NCBI GenBank assembly: GCA_964574705.1
Contig: CAZNOO010000005.1
Coordinates: 39,440-103,439 of the forward strand
DNA from: JAHIVB01 sp964574705
GTDB lineage: Bacteria > Bacillota_I > Bacilli_A > Izemoplasmatales > Hujiaoplasmataceae
Reading direction: 5' to 3'
Length of the DNA stretch: 64,000 bases
In this document: positions 35,527-43,158 of the stretch, piece after piece
How positions within the stretch are numbered: the stretch's first letter is position 1
Layout: every line of letters starts with the position of its first letter
Program-made: the position numbers and the translations under genes
Notes under the pieces: model-generated
What the model was told of the DNA's origin: nothing
Databases searched by the model: none
The model's input: the letters and a program-made list of their open reading frames with translations, nothing else

Positions 35527-36735
35527 ATGGATGAATCTTCAAATAAAAATTTAGCTGTCAAAGGATTTCGGAATATATTTTTACTGGGGCTTGTCAGCTT
35601 TTTTACTGATTTGTCCACAGAAATGGTCGCGCCTCTCGTTACCATTTATCTATCCACTTTTGCGACTGTTGCGGTCATTGGAATCATTGAAGGAATCACT
35701 GAAAGCATTACAGCGATTCTAAAGAGTTATTCAGGCTATATCGGAGATAAATTCTCGAACAAGAAAATACTTGCGATTTTTGGATATGGCTCTACCGTTG
35801 TCTACAAAATCCTGCTGTTCTTTTCGTTTGGATGGGTTGGGGTTTTATTTGCGAAACTGATTGACCGAATCGGTAAAGGAATTCGAACGGCTCCAAGAGA
35901 TGCATTACTGGCTGAAAGCTCAAACAATCAATTTGGAAAAGCATTTGGGTTCCACAAAATGATGGATATGCTTGGATCGGCTTTCGGTATCCTGTTTTCA
36001 ATTCTTTTAATCTATGTTCTGTTGGGAAACAATGTCTCTCAACTCGCTACCGCAGATTATAAAACCATCTTTTTACTTTCAATCATTCCGGCACTCGCAG
36101 GTCTGTTCGCACTCATCTTTGTAAGGGAAACCAAACACCGCAAGAACGAACTGAAGAAATTCTCTCTGAAGGGAATCCATCTTGAAAAAGGATTGGTTTT
36201 TTATCTCGTCGTGATTTTCATTTTCTCGATTGGAAACTCAAGCAATGCCTTTTTGGTATTAAGAGTGAAACAAATCGGATTTTCGACGCTCGATGTATTA
36301 TGGATGTATTTTATCTATAATGTAGTGTCAAGTATTGTAAGTTACCCCCTCGGAAAATTATCAGATCGGATTCCAAGAAGAAAACTCGTCATTCCAGGAT
36401 ACATTCTTTATGCCGTCGTCTATTTTGGGATTGCTTTAACGGAGTCGAGAATTTGGTTATATATCCTATTTGGCATCTATGGTATTTTCCAAGCCATCAT
36501 CGCAGGAAGCGAAAAGGCTTATATCACAGAAATCAGCCCCAAAGATTTAAAAGGAACCGTACTCGGACTTTATGGAACGGCTCAGGGCTTGGGACTATTC
36601 TTGGCATCTTTCCTCGGAGGTTGGCTCTGGGTTCAAGTGTCTCCTGAATCAACGTTTATATTCGGCGGACTGATGGGCTTGCTCGCGGCAATTGCACTTG
36701 CTTTTGTATTTAGAATCAAAAAATCGAATTCATAA
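35527..36735 (+). CDS. MFS transporter
   Basis: The 402-residue protein has 12 predicted membrane segments and MFS features: 'SFFTDLSTEMVAPLVTIYL' in helix 1, 'GYIGDKFSNKK' in loop 2-3, 'RIGKGIRTAPRDALLAES' in loop 4-5 and 'LSDRIPRRK' in the matching second-half loop. The 'IRTAPRDALLA' motif is typical of a subgroup of fosmidomycin- or multidrug-like MFS proteins. Substrate unknown. ATG 35527 was preferred over GTG 35518. Confidence 0.85.
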   Translation: MDESSNKNLAVKGFRNIFLLGLVSFFTDLSTEMVAPLVTIYLSTFATVAVIGIIEGITESITAILKSYSGYIGDKFSNKKILAIFGYGSTVVYKILLFFSFGWVGVLFAKLIDRIGKGIRTAPRDALLAESSNNQFGKAFGFHKMMDMLGSAFGILFSILLIYVLLGNNVSQLATADYKTIFLLSIIPALAGLFALIFVRETKHRKNELKKFSLKGIHLEKGLVFYLVVIFIFSIGNSSNAFLVLRVKQIGFSTLDVLWMYFIYNVVSSIVSYPLGKLSDRIPRRKLVIPGYILYAVVYFGIALTESRIWLYILFGIYGIFQAIIAGSEKAYITEISPKDLKGTVLGLYGTAQGLGLFLASFLGGWLWVQVSPESTFIFGGLMGLLAAIALAFVFRIKKSNS

Positions 36736-36736
36736 C

Positions 36737-36767
36737 AAGGAAACATCTTTTTGTTTCCTTTTTTTCT
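36737..36767 (+). terminator. rho-independent terminator
   Basis: AAGGAAAC / GTTTCCTT stem with T-run after the MFS gene. Confidence 0.8.
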
Positions 36768-36790
36768 TTTTTTTGGTAGAATAGGTGTAT

Positions 36791-36867
36791 CGGGAAGTAG
36801 CTTAGCTTGGTAGAGCACTTGGCTGGGGGCCAAGGGGTCGCAGGTTCAAATCCTGTCTTTCCGACCA
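36791..36867 (+). tRNA. tRNA-Pro (anticodon GGG)
   Basis: Full cloverleaf: acceptor CGGGAAG/CTTTCCG, anticodon stem CTTGG/CCAAG around loop CTGGGGG giving anticodon GGG, T-loop GGTTCAAATCC, discriminator A and encoded CCA. A TAGAAT -10 lies at 36777-36782. GGG reads CCC and CCU. Confidence 0.95.
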
Positions 36868-36876
36868 GAGGACATT

Positions 36877-36896
36877 AAAGCCGATTTCGGCTTTTT
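36877..36896 (+). terminator. terminator after tRNA-Pro
   Basis: AAAGCCGA / TCGGCTTT hairpin with T-run, 10 bases after the tRNA. Confidence 0.75.
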
Positions 36897-36921
36897 CTAT
36901 TTAAGGGTTCAGGAGGGCTTT

Positions 36922-38328
36922 ATGAAGGAATATAGCTTGCTCGAATTGATTGACGAATTAAATCAATTTACTAAGACATCTCATGATCTCACGAAACTTT
37001 ACTTGGACTGTATTGAAGAACACAACCACGCAGGAAAAGCGTTAAATGCAATTGCCTGCGTGAATCCAGAAGCATTTGACATTGCGGATGCACTGGATAG
37101 AGAAAGAAGAGTCATGGGACCAAGAAGCCTGTTACACGGGGTTCCCATCATCGTTAAAGACAACATTAACACTTGTGACAAAATGAAGACGACGGCATCC
37201 TCTTTAGCTTTATCTGATTTATTCGCACCCTATGACGCTACAATCATAAAAAAACTGAGAGATGCAGGGGCCATTATTTTAGGAAAAGCAAATTTATCTG
37301 AATTTGCGTATTTCATGAGTTATGATAATATGCCAAGCGGATTTGGTTCTTATAAAGGACAGGTCATTAATCCTTATGATAAATCCATCGACCCGCTCGG
37401 GTCATCAACGGGCTCTGCAGTTGCCGTTGCGGCAAATATGGCACCCATCTCGGTTGGAACAGAAACGAACGGTTCTTTGATGGCACCCGCTCTTGCCAAT
37501 TCAATAACCGCAATCAAACCAACTTTTGGATTGGTTTCAAGATACGGGATTATTCCGATTTCTCCTTTTCAAGACACAGCGGGTCCGATGGGCAGAAGTG
37601 TCAGGGACTGTGCAGTTTTGTTGCAATATTTGATCGGAGAAGACATAAACGATCCAGTGACGCTTAACCTTCCTAAAAAAACATATGATTTCATTCATGC
37701 ATATGAGATCCCTCTAGAACACAAAAAAATAGGATTCATATCTTTTGAAAAACATCCTGTTTCCGAAGAAGAAATCATAATTTTAGAAGAAGCGAAGGAA
37801 GTCTTTCGAAAATTAAAATGTAAAGTTGTGAATGTCTCATTTAAACCTGAAGAAATGGCAAATGACAAGTCACTCAAGTATGAATTCAAGTATGCTCTGA
37901 ATAAGTATCTTGATTCTGTCAAGGGAAGCACAAAAATGACGTCTTTAAAAGACATCATCGAATTCAATCTTCAGGACAAAGAAAGAAGAATGAAATATGG
38001 GCAATCGATTCTCGAAGCGAGCGAAACGACTTCAGGAACTTTAACTGAACCTGAGTATGTTGAAATCAGAAAGGTACTCGTAAAAGAAGCCGCTCGTTTT
38101 CAATCATTGATGGAAGACAAAGGCCTTGATTGTCTGATTACGACAAGAAGAAGCTCTTACGCTCCGATTGGAGGAAATCCTTCCATTGCAGTTCCAGCAA
38201 AAGCATTGATTGATCTCACCCCTAGATCCCTTATTTTCGTTGGAAAACGATTTGACGATGAGCTCTTAATCAGTTTTGCAAATGCGTATGAAACAGCTAC
38301 TTTGAAGAGAATTAGACCCATCTTATAA
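36922..38328 (+). CDS. amidase signature-family enzyme
   Basis: The 468-residue protein has the Ser-cisSer-Lys catalytic triad of the amidase signature family: Lys in 'IIVKDNINT' (about 76-84), cis-Ser and nucleophile Ser in 'PLGSSTGSAVAVA' (about 155-167). It hydrolyses an amide, but the target is unknown. GatA would be expected next to gatB/gatC, which are absent, so a stand-alone amidase is more likely. AGGAGG precedes the ATG. Confidence 0.82.
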   Translation: MKEYSLLELIDELNQFTKTSHDLTKLYLDCIEEHNHAGKALNAIACVNPEAFDIADALDRERRVMGPRSLLHGVPIIVKDNINTCDKMKTTASSLALSDLFAPYDATIIKKLRDAGAIILGKANLSEFAYFMSYDNMPSGFGSYKGQVINPYDKSIDPLGSSTGSAVAVAANMAPISVGTETNGSLMAPALANSITAIKPTFGLVSRYGIIPISPFQDTAGPMGRSVRDCAVLLQYLIGEDINDPVTLNLPKKTYDFIHAYEIPLEHKKIGFISFEKHPVSEEEIIILEEAKEVFRKLKCKVVNVSFKPEEMANDKSLKYEFKYALNKYLDSVKGSTKMTSLKDIIEFNLQDKERRMKYGQSILEASETTSGTLTEPEYVEIRKVLVKEAARFQSLMEDKGLDCLITTRRSSYAPIGGNPSIAVPAKALIDLTPRSLIFVGKRFDDELLISFANAYETATLKRIRPIL

Positions 38329-38334
38329 AGATTG

Positions 38335-38367
38335 AAACGGTGACAAAAGTTTGTTGCCGTTTTTTTA
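38335..38367 (+). terminator. rho-independent terminator
   Basis: ACGGTGAC pairs with GTTGCCGT (two G-U pairs), followed by seven T residues. Confidence 0.8.
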
Positions 38368-38429
38368 AATAACGTATTGTAAGATGGCTTCATTTGTTGT
38401 AAAATGAATGATTGGAAGGGGGTGGTGTA

Positions 38430-39797
38430 ATGGACAAAGTCAAACTAAAAAAGCGAGAAGAGAATCAAAAACGCAGTAACGTTTTAAAAAACTGGTTCTC
38501 TTCTTTCTTTATGACTGTTGGCGTCGTCATTGTCGTCGTTGCCTTCGTTCCTAAGAGCCCTCAAGTCACGATAGAAAGCATTCAAGAATTTTCACAGGAA
38601 GTCCTTTATCGTGTCAATGTCGTTGATGAAGATTTAGCCATCATTGAAGATTCACTCGTCATCTCCTTAGAAAATCAGTTTGAACATTATGAGCAACCTT
38701 TAGTCCTTGGGGTTACGACCGGCGTTTTCAGTAATCTAACGGAAGCGACGGTATACACGGTCAAGGTCCTCGCTGATAAGGGTTTTGGATTAGAAGTTCT
38801 TTCAAAACAACAAATTACGACGAAAGATGTATTGGGTGCTGGCGTCATTTCAAACTTATTAACGAGCCCACCAGAATCTCAAACCCTCAACTACCAGATT
38901 AGTACTTACGCAAGTGATCCTTTTGATGAAGTCCAAGCATTTTATTTGGATGTCTATACCATCAGTGAAAATGAGTTAGACCCCTACTCCTATCTACTCG
39001 GAAGATATCCGCTTCAAGAAGGAATCAGTAGTGTTGAATTATCTGGCATCTATTCTAGCAATCTAACACTTCAGTATCAAATCATTGGAGTCACGGATAC
39101 AGGAGAACAAATCTTTTATGAATATACGTTCCATACGCCTGTTGTATTATGGGCGTCCTTGTATCTCAATCAAGTTACCTTCAATACTGCATCTTTCGGC
39201 GCTTATGTTGAAGTGATTCCAGGACTGGATATTCAATACGAAATCAGGCTCTATAGGCATGGAAAGCTCATCGATACGATAGATGTGACACCTCATGGGT
39301 TTGACGATCACATGCAGCAAGAAAGTAGTCACGGTTATACGTTTGAAGGACTCACGAGAAGTACACTCTACGACGTTGAACTTGTGGCAATGTATACAGA
39401 CTACAACACTTACGTTTACACTGAAACCACCATTCAATCTTTAACATTTGAGACAACAAGGATTTATCAGTACACGGCTTCTGTTACTGAAACAGAGACG
39501 GGGTTTGTTGTTCAAGTGGATGGAATGGACCCAGACAATGTTTTCAACCAAGTGACCTTCACCATCTATCAAGGTTACGAGATGGATGGGGAAATGTATT
39601 ATTACTATTACACTTCAACGACTTTCGATTTGTTTTATGACGGTGACAATTCATTCCGTCATGAAGTGATTGATAAGCAGATATTTATGTATTATAGAAT
39701 CGTTGTTTCCGTCAATGATTCCGAAATTTATGAAGTATATCAAGACCTAGCAACCATAGAACATCTTTTAAATCATGATACAATCACCATTCATTAG
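38430..39797 (+). CDS. membrane-anchored extracellular beta-repeat protein
   Basis: The 455-residue protein has a short cytoplasmic Lys-rich tail, one membrane helix ('FFMTVGVVIVVVAFV', about 30-44) and a large Thr/Tyr/Glu-rich exterior. The exterior seems to consist of four or so fibronectin-III/Ig-like repeats, each ending in 'LT.AT.YTVKVLAD' or 'LTRSTLYDVELVAMY'-type strands. Such proteins are surface scaffolds or sensors. The start is ATG 38430 after GGAAGGGGGTGG. It lies ten bases before an MscS channel gene and is probably cotranscribed. Family not recognised. Confidence 0.7.
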   Translation: MDKVKLKKREENQKRSNVLKNWFSSFFMTVGVVIVVVAFVPKSPQVTIESIQEFSQEVLYRVNVVDEDLAIIEDSLVISLENQFEHYEQPLVLGVTTGVFSNLTEATVYTVKVLADKGFGLEVLSKQQITTKDVLGAGVISNLLTSPPESQTLNYQISTYASDPFDEVQAFYLDVYTISENELDPYSYLLGRYPLQEGISSVELSGIYSSNLTLQYQIIGVTDTGEQIFYEYTFHTPVVLWASLYLNQVTFNTASFGAYVEVIPGLDIQYEIRLYRHGKLIDTIDVTPHGFDDHMQQESSHGYTFEGLTRSTLYDVELVAMYTDYNTYVYTETTIQSLTFETTRIYQYTASVTETETGFVVQVDGMDPDNVFNQVTFTIYQGYEMDGEMYYYYYTSTTFDLFYDGDNSFRHEVIDKQIFMYYRIVVSVNDSEIYEVYQDLATIEHLLNHDTITIH

Positions 39798-39806
39798 GAG
39801 GAACAT

Positions 39807-40760
39807 ATGAAAAAGTGGAAAAATTATCAAAAGAATGAAAAAGTGCAAATTATTACCGTTACGGCAGTCATTACGGTGTTCTTGCTTTTGGGAATGCTCG
39901 TTCCAATTGTATTCCCTGGAACCGTATTTGCGAACATCATCAGCAATTCTGTCGGAAAGTTTTTTAACCTGATTGATTTCTTTACAAATAACTATGTTGT
40001 TCTGTTAGAGAGCCTCACGATTCTAATTTTCGTATGGATCCTCAATAAACTAATGTTGCTTATTGTAAGCGTCTTTACAAGAAAAGGCGCTAGAAGCGAA
40101 ACCATTGGAAATCTATTGAAAAGTGTTGTGAAGTACCTATCCGTCATTATCGCAGTTTTCTTAATTCTAAGTGCTTGGGGCGTTCAAACACCTACATTAC
40201 TAGCTGGTGCAGGAATTTTAGGACTTGCTTTAAGTTTTGGTGCACAAAGCTTGATTGAAGATGTCATCAGTGGACTTTTCATCATTTTCGAAAAACAATT
40301 CTCTGTTGGAGACGTCATTCAAATTGGAGACTTCAGAGGTGTTGTCCGTGAAATCGGAATTCGCGCAACAAAGTTTGAAGATTTGAATGGAGATATCAAA
40401 ATCATCAATAACTCTGATATAAGAGGCGCCATCAACACTTCGAGCCAACTTTCAGTTGCGATTTGTCATATCTCAATTGGTTATGGCGAAGACATTATGA
40501 AAGTAGAAGAGATTATCAAAAAGAATCTCGACAATATCAAACAAGCCATTCCGGAAATCATTGAAGGACCATTTTACAAAGGTGTCGAATCCCTTGGAGA
40601 TTCAAGCGTTGTGATTCGCGTTCAAGCAAGAGTCAATGAAATCAAGAAGTACCAAGCAGTTAGAGACCTAAACCGCGAGATGAAACTTTTGTTTGATAAA
40701 TACAACATTCAAATACCTTTCCCACAACTTGTGGTTCATCAAGAAAGTAAATCAGAATAA
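39807..40760 (+). CDS. small-conductance mechanosensitive channel, MscS family
   Basis: The 317-residue protein has two or three N-terminal membrane segments, then the pore helix TM3 'GILGLALSFGAQSLIEDVISGLF' spread over about 136-158 with its Gly/Ala packing pattern, followed by the beta domain signature 'FSVGDVIQIGDFRGVVREIGIRAT' (about 166-189) and a C-terminal cage. It releases ions on osmotic downshock. AGGAGG precedes the ATG. It is coupled to the upstream surface protein. Confidence 0.9.
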   Translation: MKKWKNYQKNEKVQIITVTAVITVFLLLGMLVPIVFPGTVFANIISNSVGKFFNLIDFFTNNYVVLLESLTILIFVWILNKLMLLIVSVFTRKGARSETIGNLLKSVVKYLSVIIAVFLILSAWGVQTPTLLAGAGILGLALSFGAQSLIEDVISGLFIIFEKQFSVGDVIQIGDFRGVVREIGIRATKFEDLNGDIKIINNSDIRGAINTSSQLSVAICHISIGYGEDIMKVEEIIKKNLDNIKQAIPEIIEGPFYKGVESLGDSSVVIRVQARVNEIKKYQAVRDLNREMKLLFDKYNIQIPFPQLVVHQESKSE

Positions 40761-40767
40761 TCAAAAC

Positions 40768-40799
40768 AAAAAATGCCAATTCAATTTGGCATTTTTTTC
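40768..40799 (+). terminator. rho-independent terminator
   Basis: AAATGCCAA / TTGGCATTT stem flanked by A- and T-tracts after the MscS gene. Confidence 0.85.
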
Positions 40800-40840
40800 T
40801 TTTCATTATATATAAGATATGATATAATAATCTCGCATCT

Positions 40841-40915
40841 GGAGTCATAGCTCAGTGGGAGAGCACCTGCTTGACGTGCAGGGGGTCGGGGGTTCAAACC
40901 CCTCTGGCTCCACCA
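40841..40915 (+). tRNA. tRNA-Val (anticodon GAC)
   Basis: Full cloverleaf: acceptor GGAGTCA/TGGCTCC, anticodon stem CCTGC/GCAGG around loop TTGACGT giving anticodon GAC, T-loop GGTTCAAACCCC, discriminator A and encoded CCA. The AT-rich accessory region begins directly downstream. Confidence 0.95.
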
Positions 40916-40942
40916 TTATGATTATACTAAGTTTATAACATT

Positions 40943-40974
40943 TATAGAAACGGCTCAATTGAGCCGTTTCTATA
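40943..40974. repeat. perfect 32-bp palindrome downstream of tRNA-Val
   Basis: Two perfectly complementary 16-base arms centred on CAATTG, with core AAACGGCTCAATTGAGCCGTTT. It may terminate the tRNA transcript, but the following T-run is poor (GATTTTAG). Confidence 0.7.
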
Positions 40975-41295
40975 GATTTTAGTAGTAAAAAAACACTGAA
41001 TAACAGGCTGGTAGAAGGTGATGAGATTTGAAATTTGGATAAAAAGCATTAAAACATGCTACTATTTTAGCAAGTTTATTGATGAAAATAGAGTTCGTTG
41101 TGATGGGGTTTGAACTTTCGAGAAATCCGTGTTTTTCGTGCGGTTGATGAGACTTGAACTCTTTTGATTGTATTTAATTTTTTGATTGAGGAGTATATGG
41201 TAGGACTTAGTATATTTTTAACAATATTTTTGTTATAATAATATTGCTTCGTCGTGGTTCTTTTTGCATCATTTCGTTTTTTAAAAATGCCTTCA

Positions 41296-41325
41296 ATAAT
41301 CCTTGTGATTTCTTGTATAGCACAC
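41296..41325. repeat. 30-bp direct repeat, left copy
   Basis: A sequence beginning ATAATCCTTGTGATTTC and ending TATAGCACAC is identical over 30 bases to 45675-45704. The two copies bracket the phage remnants and the ABC-exporter unit. On the minus strand both copies read 'CAIQEITRII' followed by Glu/Asp-Gly. Confidence 0.85.
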
Positions 41326-41482
41326 AAAAAGAAATTGTATAAGATTATATTAGATTAAATCACAATACAATTTTGAGAGCTTAATAGGGCTATATCGTGC
41401 TTTGTGCTCATGGACAAAATTTGACAATTATGATAGAGTGTATTTATCGTGGAGTACTGACTAAAGTAAGCCTAGAAGTAAT

Positions 41483-41512
41483 AGGAGTTCGAGTTGATCG
41501 GATTCCTTTTTC
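41483..41512 (+). terminator. rho-independent terminator in gene-free stretch
   Basis: AGGAGTTCGA pairs with TCGGATTCCT over ten positions including wobble pairs, GTTGA loop, then CTTTTTC. No intact gene precedes it. Confidence 0.65.
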
Positions 41513-41593
41513 TTTTGCAGAAAAATTGTAGTATTCAACTCGTAAACAATTACAGTTTTTGACATTTTAGACTGTAAGGTTGGAGTGGTGAAA

Positions 41594-42081
41594 ATGAAAG
41601 GTAAAATGCCAGATTACTACGAAAAATGGCAAGAACAAAACATTCTTAATCAAAAGATTGCTAAAATCAAGACATGGTTTCAAAGAATTATACACAGAAG
41701 AATATCGCTAAAATATTAGGAATGTCTGAAAAGACTTTGATTAGTCTTAAGAAGAAATATCCCAAGTTAGATCACGCCTTTATCTTTGGTAATGATGAGT
41801 TGAAGTATCAACTTATGGATACAATGTTCAAAAAAGCTATTGGTTATGAATATGAAGAAACTCAAACAACGATTGAGGAAACAAAAACTGGTACTAAAAA
41901 GAAAATAGTAAAGTATAAGAAAAAAGCACAACCAGATATGAATGCAGCAAGATATCTGCTTATAATAAAATTTGGTCGTGACTATAATGATAAAAAGGAA
42001 GAAATCGATGCAATGTATGAGCGTTTGAGAAATAGAGAGGAAAAGTGCACGAATGCAAGTAGTGATGAAGAAGATATCTAG
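41594..42081 (+). pseudogene. phage terminase small subunit-like gene, frameshifted
   Basis: An ATG at 41594 after TTGGAGTGG opens 'MKGKMPDYYEKWQEQN...IAKIKTW', which runs into a stop at 41718-41720. The natural continuation, 'SKNYTQKNIAKILGMSEKTLISLKKKYP', is in the next frame from about 41674. Joined, they make a 160-residue protein with an N-terminal helix-turn-helix and a 'KKAIGYEYEETQTT' middle, the pattern of small terminase subunits that recognise phage DNA for packaging. A single base change near 41671-41676 separates the frames. The last 29 bases overlap the next gene, as in phage late operons. Confidence 0.7.
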
Positions 42082-42604
42082 TCTTCTAGAATATGATAAT
42101 AATCCAAGACATAATGAAGAAGCGATAGAAGCAGTTGCTAATTCCATTCGTGAGTTTGGATTCAAAGTTCCAATTGTAATATCAAGTGATAACGTCATCA
42201 TTGCCGGACATACCCGCTTAAAAGCCTCTGTGTCGCTTGGTTTAGAAGAAGTGCCATGTATTATCACAGACGACTTAACCGACGAACAAATCAAAGCATT
42301 TCGCTTAGCTGATAATAAAACAGCTGAACTTGCTACTTGGGATTTATCTAAACTAGAAGAAGAATTATCTCATATAGATATGGATATGCTTCAGTTTGGT
42401 TTTGAGGAAATGGACGAGTTATTACCAGATAATGCAAGTGATGATGATTTTGACATCACTGATGAATTTCCTGAAGAACCATTCTCACAACAAGGAGACA
42501 TTTATGAACTAGGACCACATCGATTAATGTGTGGTGATTCTACTGATTCAAAGCAAGTCGCAATATTACTTGATGGTTAAAAAGTCGATATGATATTTAC
42601 ATTT
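42053..42604 (+). pseudogene. ParB-domain/DNA methylase gene, truncated after the ParB part
   Basis: The first 170 or so residues are a ParB/Sulfiredoxin-type domain ('DNNPRHNEEAIEAVANSIREFG', 'IIAGHTRLKAS') followed by the linker and 'GPHRLMCGDST', which opens the methyltransferase domain in phage ParB-methylase fusions. The frame meets a TAA at 42578, yet the downstream codons still read 'KVDMIFT', the residues just before the expected DPPY catalytic motif, after which homology stops at about 42604. So the gene has both a nonsense change and a deletion of its catalytic domain. Confidence 0.75.
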
Positions 42605-42658
42605 GAGTAGACATTTTTATATTTCCATAATATAATAAAACTATATACGGGATGATAA

Positions 42659-42695
42659 AATTGACATATGGTAATATTGTATGTCAATTATTTTT
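42659..42695 (+). promoter_or_regulatory. hairpin with T-run upstream of the secreted-protein gene
   Basis: AATTGACATA (42659-42668) and TATGTCAATT (42680-42689) form a perfect ten-base stem followed by ATTTTTTT, then the AAGGAGGTG ribosome-binding site. It may be a terminator/attenuator in the leader; TTGACA inside the left arm is a coincidental -35-like string. Confidence 0.6.
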
Positions 42696-42714
42696 TTAGG
42701 AAGGAGGTGAAAAC

Positions 42715-43137
42715 GTGAAGAAGATTTTGTCTCTATGTTTATTCTTTTTCGTAACGATGTTAATGGTAGGAAATGTCATTGAAGTTAATGCAAGTGCACA
42801 AACTGAAATATTCTACAATATGACTTCAGGGAACATGGAAGAAACTGATGAGTATGGAACTTCGACATATGGTAGATACAAATGGACTATATTCGACATG
42901 GATGAAGATGAAGAAAATGGATGTTATTATACACCAAGTACATACATAAAAATCCGACAACGATCGGTAGCTGGAGCAACAGGATATACTGACTACGTAT
43001 ATCCACCATTTGTAAATAAAACAGCAACTCATTACCATTCGACATATTACGGCGATGAAGACATCTATTTAGAAGTTACATTGTATAATATCAATGGAGT
43101 ATGTGATCTAACTTTGATTTTTGATCCGGATTATTAA
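42715..43137 (+). CDS. small secreted protein, possible antimicrobial or signal protein
   Basis: The 140-residue protein has a Sec signal peptide with likely cleavage after 'NASA' (about residue 26), leaving a mature Tyr/Thr-rich, acidic protein of about 114 residues ('GRYKWTIFDMDEDEENG', 'YGDEDIYLEV') with two cysteines. It starts with GTG after a very strong AAGGAGGTG. It is 21 bases before a large ABC exporter, an arrangement seen for lactococcin-972-like bacteriocins and for immunity or lipoprotein-export systems. I do not recognise the family; the antimicrobial idea is inference. Confidence 0.65.
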   Translation: MKKILSLCLFFFVTMLMVGNVIEVNASAQTEIFYNMTSGNMEETDEYGTSTYGRYKWTIFDMDEDEENGCYYTPSTYIKIRQRSVAGATGYTDYVYPPFVNKTATHYHSTYYGDEDIYLEVTLYNINGVCDLTLIFDPDY

Positions 43138-43158
43138 TATTGTTTAGGGGGTGTTAAG

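Larger units (their letters stand above)
40975..41593. other. gene-free, AT-rich accessory flank
   Basis: No intact gene is visible in this 619-base stretch after tRNA-Val. It holds one copy of a 30-bp direct repeat (41296-41325), a terminator (41483-41512), an inverted repeat TTACAGT/ACTGTAA (41550-41577) just before a phage-type gene, and reverse-strand GTTCAAAC/GTTCAAGT motifs near 41105 and 41150. The 30-bp repeat reads as 'CAIQEITRII' on the minus strand, likely the residue of a lost coding sequence. Confidence 0.5.

Noticed and set aside
41076..41327. Minus-strand 83-codon ORF as a gene
   Set aside because: Composition is low-complexity, there is no ribosome-binding site, and only its first dozen codons (in the 30-bp repeat) look protein-like.
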